The translations under genes were made by a program, and so were the position numbers. DNA of 64,000 bases. Source: Haladaptatus pallidirubidus. GTDB lineage: Archaea; Halobacteriota; Halobacteria; Halobacteriales; Haladaptataceae. The DNA is taken from contig NZ_CP085301.1 of assembly GCF_020700235.1 (NCBI RefSeq), positions 2,170,001 to 2,234,000 of the forward strand. Reading direction: 5' to 3'. The notes below the pieces were generated by a model. That model saw only the letters and a program-made list of their open reading frames with translations. It did not search any database and was not told where the DNA came from. Position 1 is the stretch's first letter; every line of letters starts with the position of its first letter. Positions 18,311-28,247 of the stretch are shown one piece after another.

Positions 18311-18967
18311 TCTAATTCGGCCGCGACTACCACATTAAAAACTAGTTTATTAAAGATTTTATTAACTAATGTTTTTATCCTTTCAATGTGGTCACTTAGA
18401 GATCAGCTCCGGGAAGTAATGGAACATAATCAAATGGATCAAATAATAAATCAGTTCATTGATATTAATTCGACTGCAAGAAATGCCAGAGATACACGGC
18501 ACGAATCGCTCATGGTTTGAATGAAGGAAATGCATCAATAGAGAATCTTGCAAAGCTAAATTCTCGGCTACAACTAGTCATCGAATGTTTACTAATGAAC
18601 GTAGCAGGGGTTCAAGATGAAAAATACTTGCATCCCTTGCTTCGGCATATAAGTTGAGAGTCGTGAGTCGAAACGCGCCGATAATCGTCGTTGTCTGTTT
18701 CCCCGGCGGCGCGGGGGATTGCGCGCTATTCCTCCCGACTGAGCCAGACATTATGGGTCCCGCCTTTGTTCCGTTCCGTCCTCATTGCGTGTTAGTCATG
18801 ACTTACATGCAATATAGCGGTTGGGGACGGCGTTATCGAGAAGTCTGAATTTCTGTGAACGAGGGACCCAATTCATAATGAATTCTGAAACGAGCCACAG
18901 TAAATCTCTTGAACTTGAGGGCTGTTTGTACAATTCAGCGGAGTGTTGGTATGCTGTATAGCGCACA
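18311..18967. other. Non-coding stretch with a GC-rich block
   Basis: AT-rich to about 18640, then a distinctly GC-rich block (about 18650-18800) with no recognisable gene, then AT-rich again before the asparagine-synthetase-like gene. The sharp composition change suggests joined fragments of different origin. Confidence 0.4.
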
Positions 18968-20641
18968 TCAATTTAAAACGCCCACTGGTGAATCCGCGCA
19001 TTGGAAAGACCATGCAATTATATCATTTGCCCTTAATTTATGCTTGGGTGATATTTCCTTTAGCTCTGTCTTATCTTTGAAAGACAACCGTTTATCTATG
19101 TCATATTGGTCATAGACACTATGTAAATCAGGCCATGGTGGTTCCACGCTGTCTATATATGGTAACTGTCGACGGGCGAATTGGACAACCTCTGAGAGCA
19201 ATGTCGAAGAGAATGGACGGTCTGGCGGTCGATGGCGAAGCAGTTCTCCATCGATTAATTTCATCGCACGAACGAATGTTTCCGAACAACGATACTTGGG
19301 AGGGGTTTGAAGATGCCATTCTAGCAGGCCTTTATCAGCCGCAATAAATGATTCAAAAAAGTTATCTGCTAAATGCGTTCGCGATGGTATCGTTGGCTGA
19401 TTACTGATACTGAAAAGCGCTAACGCATTTTGAATTGAATCTGTACGTTCCCAACAATGTTCGAATTCGGTTTCGATTGCCTGTTGAACGAACTCATTAC
19501 CTGTTGTGGAATGCTCAGCAAGTTTTTCGGATAAACGCTGACTTTGTTCGGGATGATATCCAAAATTGTTCAACGAAGCCTCCGCTGGATCTATATTTTC
19601 TTCTAGTCTTTTAAGGGGTACAGTCTTACCGAGTATCTGCATTTCTGCATTCTTGTGAGGAAATTCTTTCAAAATAGTATCAAACAACAGTGCATGATAC
19701 ATAGTATCGACATTTATATTTTCAGTATATCCGGTGTGGTGTGCATGAATAGATTCTTTAATCCCTTGCATGTATCGCACTTTCTGTTCATCAGGAAGTA
19801 TATATTTTTCATTTGTAGTGAATGTAGTATGATTAGCGTTATATTGTGTTGATATTTTTCGTGACGCTTGTACCTCAGAAACGTTTGGTTTACCAATTGT
19901 GTAACAATGTTCAATTTCAGGAAGTTGTGACAAAATCGTTCTTGAATCGTAACCTGCTGAAAGAAGAACTCCTTTTTTACCCGGCTGATTCGATCGTAAT
20001 TGAATTGCGTGTTTCAATCGATTTGCAAGTGATTTTTCATAATCAAAATTTCGTGTGTTATAGACAAACCGACGAAGCTTGCCAACCTTATTAGAAGTTA
20101 AAAATCCATCAAATGGTACTCGGCGAAGTTCGTTGAATAATGTCTTGTCTCCTAAGATTACACCAAGATGCAAAAATTCTCTAATAGACTGTTTATTATC
20201 AGTCGGGCTTTTGATTGCTTTGGCAACCCTACCCGCGTCGGAACCGAACACTCGGATACCATCACAATTTGTGTAAAAGCATTCCCATGAACGGATCGGA
20301 TCCATGAAGACAATTGCATCGCCACTATATTGGATAATTGCAATATATGATCCATTCAGGTTTTCTATTGCACTATTACCCTTTTCTACGTATTGTTCAA
20401 GTAGCCAGCGAGCGGCATTAGAATGTATCCGATCTTGTGGGTAAACTTCACCCCAAATCATACACGAACCCTGGTTATTGGAGTATGAAGCACTTCGACC
20501 GGGAATGCTAAGACCAGGATCTCGAATACCAACCGTTATTTGTTCAGATTTGATAATCGAATCAAACTCCTGCTCCAATCGAAAAGCCTCAAAATCAGTA
20601 ATATCCCCGAAAACTCCAAATAATTCCTTATTCATTGTCAT
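18968..20641 (-). CDS. Asparagine synthetase-like protein (AsnB family, no glutaminase Cys)
   Basis: A 557-residue protein. The N-terminal part (about 1-190) has the Ntn-hydrolase-like fold of AsnB (SYIAIIQYSGDAIVFMDPIRSWECFYT), but no Cys at position 2, so ammonia release from glutamine is not expected. The ATP pyrophosphatase part has the PP-loop variant GVLLSAGYDSRTIL (residues 224-237) instead of SGGxDS. Such proteins form amides or lactams in natural-product or glycan pathways. The coding sequence is AT-rich with many AAA, AAT and ATT codons, unlike its neighbours, which suggests recent transfer. No maturation partners are visible next to it. The start may be the second ATG (MNKELFG). 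Confidence 0.75.
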   Translation of the reverse strand: MTMNKELFGVFGDITDFEAFRLEQEFDSIIKSEQITVGIRDPGLSIPGRSASYSNNQGSCMIWGEVYPQDRIHSNAARWLLEQYVEKGNSAIENLNGSYIAIIQYSGDAIVFMDPIRSWECFYTNCDGIRVFGSDAGRVAKAIKSPTDNKQSIREFLHLGVILGDKTLFNELRRVPFDGFLTSNKVGKLRRFVYNTRNFDYEKSLANRLKHAIQLRSNQPGKKGVLLSAGYDSRTILSQLPEIEHCYTIGKPNVSEVQASRKISTQYNANHTTFTTNEKYILPDEQKVRYMQGIKESIHAHHTGYTENINVDTMYHALLFDTILKEFPHKNAEMQILGKTVPLKRLEENIDPAEASLNNFGYHPEQSQRLSEKLAEHSTTGNEFVQQAIETEFEHCWERTDSIQNALALFSISNQPTIPSRTHLADNFFESFIAADKGLLEWHLQTPPKYRCSETFVRAMKLIDGELLRHRPPDRPFSSTLLSEVVQFARRQLPYIDSVEPPWPDLHSVYDQYDIDKRLSFKDKTELKEISPKHKLRANDIIAWSFQCADSPVGVLN

Positions 20642-20870
20642 ATTATGTCCTCTTGAACTATTTGACGTTCATATTTTCCTTTATATTTAGTATACATATA
20701 AGCGTTGATTGACGTCGCTCACGACCAATCTGCTGTAGCCCGGTCATTGACGTTACTATTTTTGACCAGCCCGTGACTTGTACAGTACGAAGGAATCAGA
20801 ATGTCTATGGGGAGTGGGATGAAGAGATCATTCTATGTCAACAAATAGCTCTAGAGAAAAAAAGGAATTA
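20642..20870. other. Spacer upstream of the AsnB-like gene
   Basis: AT-rich near 20670-20700 (TATATTTAG, a promoter candidate for the minus-strand AsnB-like gene). Nothing else was recognised. Confidence 0.4.
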
Positions 20871-21065
20871 ATCTAGACCTCGGCTTTACTGTTGGTCTCG
20901 AAATGCCATTCAATGAGGCTGTTGAGTGGGCCACAGGCGAAGGATTCGAATTCGTAGAACTCCTACTCGATGGACCATACGCCCGCGAACGGATTACTGA
21001 TCAACGTGTTACGACACGATCGCGCTTGGAAAGTGCCACGTCGAGGAGCTCTTGCTACGGACTAA
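20871..21065 (+). pseudogene. TIM-barrel sugar-phosphate isomerase/epimerase, N-terminal fragment
   Basis: Reads DLGFTVGLEMPFNEAVEWA, GEGFEFVELLLDGPYARERITDQR, then meaningless sequence and a stop. This is the first beta-alpha unit of the xylose-isomerase-like (AP endonuclease 2) family as found in haloarchaea. About 60 of some 250 residues remain, and no start codon is intact. Confidence 0.65.
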
Positions 21066-21194
21066 ATTAGGAGAAAATTGGTAATTTAAAGGTGATGAGT
21101 TGTACGAGCGAACGAATATCAATCCTAGAGAGTGTCGTGGTAATTGACTCCCCTGCCGCTTATCATGAAGAATTCTCTCCAATAGGATAGTATA

Positions 21195-21527
21195 TTAACA
21201 CACGAGAACGCACTTGTTGACTACAGAGCGGTAGTTCAGCGAGACCTGAGCGACACTCATTTCCCCTATCTCTCGGAATTCGACCTCAATCACACCCCGA
21301 GAGGGGTAACGCAGTGGCACTGTTTGAGACTGGCCAAGCTCGTTAGTCACACGAACCTCATATGCGTCCTCATTAGTGATGGACTCCGGGTAGATATATC
21401 GTTTGCCAGGGATAACATTGAGTACCATTGATTTGTAAATTTCATCTGACTGTATTCGAGTGACTCTAACTGTGATTTGATGTGGTAGACTATCTTGATT
21501 TTCAATCTCAACACCTCCTTGTTGCAA
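21195..21527 (-). CDS. Beta-rich exported-type domain, possibly truncated
   Basis: A 110-residue frame: VEIENQDSLPHQITVRVTRI, KSMVLNVIPGKRYIYPESI and YEVRVTNELGQSQTVPLRY, with a Tyr/Val-rich end. The pattern is an immunoglobulin-like beta sandwich seen in haloarchaeal secreted proteins (ENxDSxxHxVxVxV). There is no signal peptide or lipobox at this start, so the N-terminus is probably lost. The function is unknown. Confidence 0.4.
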   Translation of the reverse strand: MQQGGVEIENQDSLPHQITVRVTRIQSDEIYKSMVLNVIPGKRYIYPESITNEDAYEVRVTNELGQSQTVPLRYPSRGVIEVEFREIGEMSVAQVSLNYRSVVNKCVLVC

Positions 21528-21703
21528 TTTATCACACCTATTGTACGATTATGGATAAATACGCAACACGGATCAACATCGCCCGTTCTATCCTGTAAAC
21601 AGGGGGGAATGCTTCATTACAGGGGAACTGCTCAGCTGAGTTTCCGGTTCGCTTTTACTCTGCTACGGAGAGCTATATCACGCTCACAACCGTTCTGAGA
21701 AAC

Positions 21704-22423
21704 ATGGCACGACAATCCGTTCTCGTCCCCGGAGCATGGCTCGGTGGCTGGTGCTGGAAGTATCTCACTCCGCTACTCCGCGATAAGGGACATGATGTAT
21801 ATACACCGACACTCACTGGACTTGGTGAACGAGAACACCTCATGCGGTCTGAGATTGACCTAGAAACACACATCACTGACATTGTGAATGTGCTCGAATA
21901 CAACGAGTTCACGGACGTTGTTCTCCTCGGGCATAGCTATGCAGGGCTTGTAGTGACGGGCGTGGCAGAACGAGTCCCTGAGCGGCTCGCACACGTCGTT
22001 TATTTGGATGCGCTGGTTCCAATAGATGACGAGTCGGTTTCGGCATCTGAGTTCTATCCTCCGGACGAGTGGGACGCGATGGAAGCAGCGGCAAAAGACC
22101 ATGCTGGTGGTTGGCCGTTCCCAGATAACCATCCGGGGTGGGTGGGTATCTCGGACGTGGACACACGGTGGATACGCGAAAAAGCTGTCCCGCATCCACT
22201 AAACACGTTCAAACAGCCGGTGAACGTCGGCAATCCGGTAGCAGCAGCGTTACCCACAAGCTACATCCTCTGCACCCAGAACGGGATGGACGACTCTATC
22301 CTTGATACGATTCGGCAACTGTGTGACCAGCGGGAGTGGGAACTCCGCGAACTAGACACCGGTCACTGGCCAATGGTGTCGATGCCTCGGAAACTGGCTC
22401 ACCAGCTTCTTGAAGTCCTGTAA
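21704..22423 (+). CDS. Alpha/beta hydrolase (methylesterase/hydroxynitrile lyase-like)
   Basis: A 239-residue protein. VLVPGAWLGGWCWKYL is the oxyanion segment in the form typical of the plant-esterase-like subfamily. VVLLGHSYAGLVV carries the nucleophile Ser (G-H-S-Y-A-G). YILCTQNGMDDSI has the usual acidic position, and RELDTGHWPMVSMP the catalytic His. It is probably a cytosolic esterase or C-C lyase. It is intact and alone on its strand. Confidence 0.84.
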   Translation: MARQSVLVPGAWLGGWCWKYLTPLLRDKGHDVYTPTLTGLGEREHLMRSEIDLETHITDIVNVLEYNEFTDVVLLGHSYAGLVVTGVAERVPERLAHVVYLDALVPIDDESVSASEFYPPDEWDAMEAAAKDHAGGWPFPDNHPGWVGISDVDTRWIREKAVPHPLNTFKQPVNVGNPVAAALPTSYILCTQNGMDDSILDTIRQLCDQREWELRELDTGHWPMVSMPRKLAHQLLEVL

Positions 22424-23177
22424 GGAGTAGTCGAAATTCCACGCTGTAATCTATCGGTTCTCGTCCGGCGCTCACTATATGCACTCGTGCCGCATGGCCA
22501 CAACGGGGAGGTGACGAGGGCTGGCAGGATAAACATGAACCGCTCCGCGAACACACCGATCACGCCAGCCCGCGCACCCGCTGCGAACTGGCGAATACAC
22601 CACTGTCCGAATTGCACGTTTGTGGATAAACGTGCAAATCAAACAGCCGATAACCCGTGAAAGTACCGAAATAAGCCGATTCATATTCTCGGTATCGTTA
22701 GTGGTTGTGTCTTGATTTGGCTTTCCTTCAACCAGAGAATATACTGTGTCCACACAAACGGATAATACAAGCCTGCAATCCAAACTTCTTCTATCTAATA
22801 CCCGGGATACTCGTTGTTCTCATCGGAATCAGTGTTTTCGTGTTTCAACGTCAACGGGGTCCTCCAAATCCATCGACAAACTAGGGTGTGAAAGGTGCGC
22901 TATCTAATCAGCTCGAAGCCGTTTTCTGCTTCATCACCCATATGGAGTAGTGATACAAATGGATCTAACCAATTCACTCTTCATGTACAAGTGGACCAAG
23001 TTTATTATCACCTAAAATCATAAGCGGCAGTGCGACTACCCCGAAGTAGATCACAAAAATATGCATACCAGTCCCTCGTCAAAGAGTGAGGGACGAGAGA
23101 TCATACGCAGCTGTAAGTGTCGGAATTCAGTGGTCTATGCCGACAGGGGAATTACGAGTGGAAGAGCCGAATTCCAT
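22424..23177. other. Gene-free stretch
   Basis: About 750 bases without a convincing gene. It contains a perfect 10-bp inverted repeat (22612-22637). A short hydrophobic frame near 22805 (IPGILVVLIGISVFVFQ) may be a membrane-protein relic. Confidence 0.45.
22612..22637. repeat. 10-bp inverted repeat TTGCACGTTT / AAACGTGCAA
   Basis: Perfect arms separated by six bases (GTGGAT). There is no T-run after it, so it is an operator or relic of an element end rather than a terminator. Confidence 0.5.
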
Positions 23178-24425
23178 TCAGTGGCGGGGATGCGTCGCGA
23201 TGTCGGCCAAGACGAGCCGGTGGTCCGAGGCCATACTGACGTCCTCGCCGAGATCCCGTTTCGTTGCATTCTTGCTCGGCCAGACAACCGACGAGGCGTG
23301 AAGCGAGAGATCTGGGGACGGGAGGACATAGTCGATCTGTTCGACGACACCCTCGAAATCACCGCCAAACCGTGTCGCGGTGGGGAGACCGCGTTGCGCC
23401 CCGCCCGGACTCTTTGGGAGGCGGTCAGTGTAGAAGTCGTCGTTGTCGAGTAAGAACTTCTGGGAGGGACGGAGCGGACGCTCGTCCCGACCCAGACCCG
23501 GGCCCGCATTCATGTCGCCCATCAGGACGTAGGAGGCGTCATCGTCGAGACCGCCGCAGACGCCACTGTCGTCATAGATGTAGTCTTCCCCAGCGACGTA
23601 ATCCGCGAAGAAGCGGACTTCGTCGTGATTCCACTTCCCGTTAAAGTTGTTCACGCCGTCGAAGCTAGGCGGCGTCGGGTGCGCAAACAGGCCATGGACT
23701 GTCCCTCCCTCGACCTCAAACGGGATATCGATGTGGGTCTTCGAAGAGAGCCGATAGACATTGAGTTCCTCCTCCGTGAGGTAGAGCACGATTTCGTCAT
23801 CCTCGGAGTCCATGACGACGCACTCTTCGCCCGCTACCGGAATGAGATTCCCGGGCATGTCTGCCCACTTGAACGTCCGGAAAGAACGAACGCTTGACTC
23901 GTCGATCGGGTACTTGCTCGCGATCGCGAACCCATAGTGACCCGGATATTCTCCGAATCCGAATGCGTCACCCGGGCGTTCGCCGAACGTCCCGTCCTTG
24001 TTGAAGTCGTAGTCCTGTTCAGGACGGACGCCCGTGTTGCTCTTTGGCTGGAGCGTGTATTCGTAGTTGATTCCATCGAGGTCGTCCCGTTGCGGGATGC
24101 TGAGATAGTTCTCAACAAAGGCGTCGATGTTCGCTTTGTCGGTGTATTTGCACTGCTGGAGGTTGTTGATGACGAGGACATCTGGCTGGACCTCTTGGAC
24201 GACTCGGGCGGCCGCTTCAGCCTGCGGATCCCCTTGCTCTTGTACCTGCTCTGTTTCCAGTTCGATTACGTCGAACGCCGCGTAGCGTGTCTCACGACCC
24301 TGTTTTCCGTGTCTGGATTGCTGTCGACCGCCCACGGTACCGACGAAACTAGCTGCAGTCGCTGTGCCACCGATCGTCTTGAGTAATGCTCGTCTGGTCT
24401 GATATCGAATCATCGAGCGCATCAA
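23178..24425 (-). CDS. Tat-exported endonuclease/exonuclease/phosphatase (EEP) family protein
   Basis: A 415-residue protein. A twin-arginine signal (TRRALLKTIGG, then TATAASFVGTVGG) predicts folded export. The mature part has EEP features: DVLVINNLQQC, GHYGFAIASKYPI, SYVLMGDMNAGPG (metal- and phosphate-binding D-x-N) and a final SDHRLVLADI (catalytic His). Extracellular members in haloarchaea act as nucleases or phosphodiesterases. It retains the Asp, Asn and His motifs and looks active. The start at 24425 places the RR pair at residues 10-11. Confidence 0.85.
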   Translation of the reverse strand: MMRSMIRYQTRRALLKTIGGTATAASFVGTVGGRQQSRHGKQGRETRYAAFDVIELETEQVQEQGDPQAEAAARVVQEVQPDVLVINNLQQCKYTDKANIDAFVENYLSIPQRDDLDGINYEYTLQPKSNTGVRPEQDYDFNKDGTFGERPGDAFGFGEYPGHYGFAIASKYPIDESSVRSFRTFKWADMPGNLIPVAGEECVVMDSEDDEIVLYLTEEELNVYRLSSKTHIDIPFEVEGGTVHGLFAHPTPPSFDGVNNFNGKWNHDEVRFFADYVAGEDYIYDDSGVCGGLDDDASYVLMGDMNAGPGLGRDERPLRPSQKFLLDNDDFYTDRLPKSPGGAQRGLPTATRFGGDFEGVVEQIDYVLPSPDLSLHASSVVWPSKNATKRDLGEDVSMASDHRLVLADIATHPRH

Positions 24426-24623
24426 TGTTATACAGCTAAATTAATATTTTTAATAATAATCATTATGATCATTATGGGTTGATATTGAGTTGTTAGAAGG
24501 CGGGGATCGCGACAGTGGCAAATATCACCTTGACGACCTTTTAACCCAGTGATGAGTGTTCTGTAGATCCAATATAGACAGAGAGAAAGCGGTTTGCATG
24601 TCATCGCATTACTGTGAGATTTG

Positions 24624-24986
24624 GTGGCTACGTGGGCGCAGTGGAATCACGTGACAAAAGTCGACCCAGACAAGGCACTCCACGACGAGGATACCTACGC
24701 TGGCATTGCCGACACAGGAACGGTTGCAATCATTGTCGAGGGTACTACGAACGCCACAGAAGCACGTGTACAACCGATTATCGATGCACTCTCATCAGCA
24801 CAGCTCTTCTATGAGGGCGGGATTCACGACTATAACTCAGCCTATGAGATGGCAAATGTCGCTGATACAATTGTTGTCGGCGATATGCTCCATGTGGCTG
24901 GTATCGAGGCAGTTGAGGCAACCGTTCGCGGAACAACGGATGCAAAGTACGACTCAAAATCCTGCGCTCTACAATCGACGTGGTGA
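24624..24986 (+). pseudogene. Geranylgeranylglyceryl phosphate synthase, internal deletion
   Basis: Starts MATWAQWNHVTKVDPDKAL from a GTG at 24624 and runs to about IADTGTVAII. It then jumps to the C-terminal part EGTTNATEARVQPIID, SAQLFYEGGIHDYNSAY, ADTIVVGDMLH and EATVRGTTDAK. The middle, about 110 residues of the TIM barrel, is deleted, and the original stop is lost. GGGP synthase joins GGPP to glycerol-1-phosphate in archaeal lipid synthesis. This copy cannot fold. A second remnant lies at 38505-38712. Confidence 0.78.
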
Positions 24987-25028
24987 TTGCGTCGATCGAG
25001 AGTGTGCGCCTGCAAGCAATCGTTTGTA

Positions 25029-25049
25029 GGTTAGTATCTTATACTAACC
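25029..25049. promoter_or_regulatory. Inverted repeat GGTTAGTA-N5-TACTAACC, copy 2
   Basis: Perfect 8-bp arms with spacer TCTTA. It lies 43 bases after the GGGP synthase relic, in DNA that is also conserved downstream of the second relic at 38505-38712, where the same repeat occurs. Confidence 0.75.
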
Positions 25050-25165
25050 CGTACGTTCACAAGTTATAGGAGAGGCACTCATAGGTTAATGGTTTTTTCG
25101 ACTTAATTCGGATGTATATTTGATAATTCTTCAAAAATTATACTTCTATAAATTTATTTATAATT

Positions 25166-25541
25166 ATGAAACGAAGGAATAGTATAATGTCGATTGTTAA
25201 TAAAGAGCACCTATCGTCGCAGTCGTTTGTATTAGAATTAGTGGTTTTAATTTTGATCACTTGTGTTGCTTTCGTTGAACTTTGGGGTAGTGGACTCCCA
25301 CAATTACCAGATGCAGTAATCCTTGCTGTTTCGACCGGTGGTGGTTTTATTTGTGCGATTATATGGGCGATCATTGATGACAAAGGACATTTTCAAGAAC
25401 ATATAAGTAATTATGGTTGTTGGAGTTATAATTCTACTCATGATATTTCATGAAGGAATCCCTACATCTATTGAAGTAGGATTTGTGCTATTCACTTGGA
25501 CGTCTTTTATCACTCAATTCATCTTCAAATACGTCTTCTAG
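25166..25541 (+). pseudogene. Small four-helix membrane protein, frameshifted
   Basis: The first frame gives two helices (FVLELVVLILITCVAFVELWG and AVILAVSTGGGFICAIIWAII). After DKGHFQEH the reading must shift at about 25411 to continue VIMVVGVIILLMIFHEG and VGFVLFTWTSFITQFIFKY, stop at 25539-25541. The AT-rich coding sequence is unlike the neighbours. The family is not recognised. Confidence 0.5.
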
Positions 25542-25800
25542 GACGACAAACATCTTTTGTAGATAATCTCAGATCTCGTTGTATCATTTTATTTAGATGT
25601 TACTTCACGCATTTTAATCGTACCCTTCTTGATCCTCCATCTCTCTTGACCTTCTTATTAGCATATGGTTCTATCATAGGCGTCTGAAACTTTTAAAACC
25701 TATTTAAATTCATTTAGTAACTTACAAGAAACTTATCTAGATGAGTGTAATCATATATTCTAGAAACAACGCCTGTACTGAAACACGAGTAATCCCCCTA
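25542..25800. other. AT-rich spacer
   Basis: About 260 bases with no gene; the AT content is high. It contains the likely promoter area of the lipoprotein relic at 25801. Confidence 0.4.
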
Positions 25801-26170
25801 TGACACCGACTCCACCCGCTGACATAGATGTCCGCGGATCGCACAGCAGACGGGTGTTTCTCGCTTCTGGTGCAAGCGCCGGAGCGACAGCTCTATCGGG
25901 TTGCCTCTTACCGACGGGCGCGAGTGGCGGTAATATCCCGCCAGCAGGTCCAACAAACAACAGCACAAACGCGACGAACGGTAACTTCCAATCGATTAAT
26001 CCCGAGCAGTGGCATGGGAGTTCCGTACCGTCGTGAACATGGCGAAGGCCGGTGCAGATCTGACCGGTGAGAAAGACGTCTCCCCCTATAATCCAGCGCG
26101 AAATTGAGAGTGATACGCTCCTCTACTTTCCGCCCGGACGGTACAAGATGAACAGCCAGGTTCGGCGCGT
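25801..26170 (+). pseudogene. Parallel beta-helix lipoprotein, N-terminal relic
   Basis: Opens with a Tat-like lipoprotein signal (SRRVFLASGASAGATALSGC, lipobox LSGC). A low-complexity linker and INPEQWHGSSVPS follow, then after a shift VVNMAKAGADLTGEKDV, then after another shift IQREIESDTLLYFPPGRYKMN. The last parts match the beta-helix gene at 40699-41930 (GADKTGKKAID..., DTVVYFPPGRYKLN). Two frameshifts are visible, and near 26170 it passes in frame into an unrelated sequence. Confidence 0.65.
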
Positions 26171-26918
26171 CGCGAACAGCTACTCGAACACGCAGGTTTT
26201 TCGGGTGGAGGGTGGCGACGCGTTCCCTCAGATCAGCGCTGACGACTACGTAGCGAGTGCTGAGCTCGACTTGAACCGTCACTACTACTATCCGATTCGT
26301 AACCACCAGGGCGACGGTTTCGAGCGGGATCCGTACGGCGAAGTAACGAGCGAGATGCTCTCAACACCAGAAACACGGGTTGTTGTGCAAGTCGTCTTTC
26401 GCCCCGCGAAAAACAATTGGACGGAAGGCGACGGTGGGCTCCTCTCTCGGGGAGAGAGTGTGGACAACGTTGCCGAAGGGCTTCGATTAGATCGCGTCGT
26501 CGGCTGACTGAATCCCCGTACTCGCGATGCGAGTAAGAAGGATCGCGAAGCGGCGGATGTCGTCGAAATGCAGCGCGGGCAGTACGGCTTTCATACGAAT
26601 ATCCGGATTCTTGTTGTGTCGCCGGACAAGTACGAGGCTGAATCACGCGCTCGAGGCGTCGCGGGAATGTTCACCCACTACTACAATACGATGACTGAGC
26701 AGGGTTTTACCGACGAGCCTATTCCTGCCAGCGATCGGAGCGCGTTCATCGAGAAATTCCATGCTCGTGAATGGGAAGACCGCGAGATGATTCTCTCGGT
26801 GAGCGAGCTCGCCGGTGCCGCACATATCCCAAACAAGGAGATTGAGACGCCGAAAATCGACTGGCGCTACTCTCAACGCGGTGGCGAGGTCCCAGCCGAC
26901 AGCCAGCGTAGTGAGTAA
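26171..26918 (+). pseudogene. Conjugation-type ATPase (VirB4/HerA-like) N-terminal relic
   Basis: Reads LSTPETRVVVQVVFRPAKNNW, then after a frameshift near 26505 LNPRTRDASKKDREAADV, GFHTNIRILVVSPDKYEAES and SVSELAGAAHIPNKEIETP, ending with a stop at 26918. This resembles the domain before the ATPase core in haloarchaeal plasmid transfer proteins (SxSELAxxxHxPNxEIETP). No Walker motif is present. It suggests that a conjugative element once passed through. The family call is moderate. Confidence 0.5.
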
Positions 26919-26997
26919 CAGCGCCCTCCCCTCTCTCCCGGATGGTCCACGCCGCCACGTCGGTGCAAGCCCGACATCGAGGCGTTGGTGATTCACA

Positions 26998-27147
26998 ATG
27001 TTCGACAACCTATTCCGTAACAACGACACGTCAAACGGCGAATCAGCAGACAGCGACCACAATGAGCAGGACACCGATGAGACCCCCGATGATCTTCGGG
27101 CCCCAACCGGCGAACCGTATCAGATAACATCGACGAAGAACGACTGA
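26998..27147 (+). CDS. Short acidic ORF, possible start of a lost transfer gene
   Basis: Forty-nine residues, MFDNLFRNNDTSNGESADSD, then more acidic sequence. It begins 80 bases after the transfer-ATPase relic on the same strand. It may be the N-terminus of the next gene of a lost conjugation operon. Confidence 0.3.
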   Translation: MFDNLFRNNDTSNGESADSDHNEQDTDETPDDLRAPTGEPYQITSTKND

Positions 27148-27195
27148 ATCGGCGGTGCCGAAGTCCTTACTCACACTGAAGATGTTTGTCAGGCG

Positions 27196-28083
27196 TCATT
27201 CCCTGCTCCAGTCATGCTCTCGGAGATACGTCTCAAGCCGAGTAAGATTGATATTATGGTCACGCTCCAGTGCCTCGATATCGACACCGTATCCGTAGTT
27301 GTTGATCCACTCGAACATCATTGCCAACACCTCCCCCATCTCCTCACGGGCGGCCTCAATTGGGACGTGCTGGGCGTCGACTTCAGTCCCTGTCACGTCA
27401 GTGAAAACCTCGGCCGCACTTTCGAGCGTGTGCTCATCGCCGGCCACTTCAATAGACTCACCAACGTACTTGTCGGGGGTCGCCAACGCGGTGGCGGCAA
27501 GCGCGCCGATGTCTCCGACATCGACCATCTGCATCGAGGCACCCTCGGCGAGGGGGGATACAAGATTTCCGTTCAGGATCACTTCGCGCTGGCGTTCGTA
27601 GTTCTGCATGATCGTAACGGGTCGAAGAATCGTTGCGGGAAGTCCGAGATCGTGAACTCGTTGTTCGATGTCGTACTTCGACTCGAAGTTAGGAATCCCG
27701 GTGTCGCGCTCGGCTCCGGCGACAGAGCTAAACACGAAATGCTCGATGCCGATTTCGGCGGCGACTTCCGCCATGTTCGTTCCTTGCTCGATCTCGGCCT
27801 CAATCCCTGCTTCAGTAGGTGTCGTGCCGCTCTCAACCTCAATCGTGACGCAGTATATCGCGTCAACGGTCTCAACCGCTGGCGTGAGACTGGCTTTATT
27901 CAGGAGGTTTCCCTCAACGAGCGTCGCACCCCGGTTGGCAAGCGCCTGCGCGCGGTCGCTCTCAGGACTGCGCGTCAACGCATGGACATCGAAGTCACCG
28001 TATTCGCCGGATAATAGGTGGTTAGCAACCGCCCCACCCTGGCGGCCAGTCGCTCCGACGACTAAGACGCTGAACTGACTCAT
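27196..28083 (-). CDS. NmrA-like NAD(P)-binding protein
   Basis: A 295-residue protein from the ATG at 28083 (MSQFSVLVVGATGRQGGAVANHLL). GATGRQG is the Rossmann dinucleotide loop. HFVFSSVAGAERDTGIPNFESKYDIEQ follows the NmrA/HSCARG pattern, in which Tyr-x3-Lys is replaced. ILRPVTIMQNYE is also typical. Such proteins sense NADP redox state or act as quinone or isoflavone-type reductases. A longer frame to 28260 adds no conserved residues. The HTH_10 regulator starts 165 bases away in the opposite direction and probably controls it. Confidence 0.88.
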   Translation of the reverse strand: MSQFSVLVVGATGRQGGAVANHLLSGEYGDFDVHALTRSPESDRAQALANRGATLVEGNLLNKASLTPAVETVDAIYCVTIEVESGTTPTEAGIEAEIEQGTNMAEVAAEIGIEHFVFSSVAGAERDTGIPNFESKYDIEQRVHDLGLPATILRPVTIMQNYERQREVILNGNLVSPLAEGASMQMVDVGDIGALAATALATPDKYVGESIEVAGDEHTLESAAEVFTDVTGTEVDAQHVPIEAAREEMGEVLAMMFEWINNYGYGVDIEALERDHNINLTRLETYLREHDWSRE

Positions 28084-28247
28084 AGCGAATCCTCCGTATC
28101 CCTGTTCAACTGTCGGATTCTGGTGGCCTGTTTGTCGTGCTGCATTTGTCTCACCACAAGATGTAGTACGGGGGGATGCAGCTTGGTGATTAGCGTAAAC
28201 ATGTTCAACGTCATGCGGATAAGGCTGGGAGTCGAAAACAGCGGTAT

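Noticed and set aside
25166..25453. The 95-residue frame as an intact protein
   Set aside because: The helices of the same protein clearly continue in another frame to 25541, so a frameshift is more likely than a natural end.
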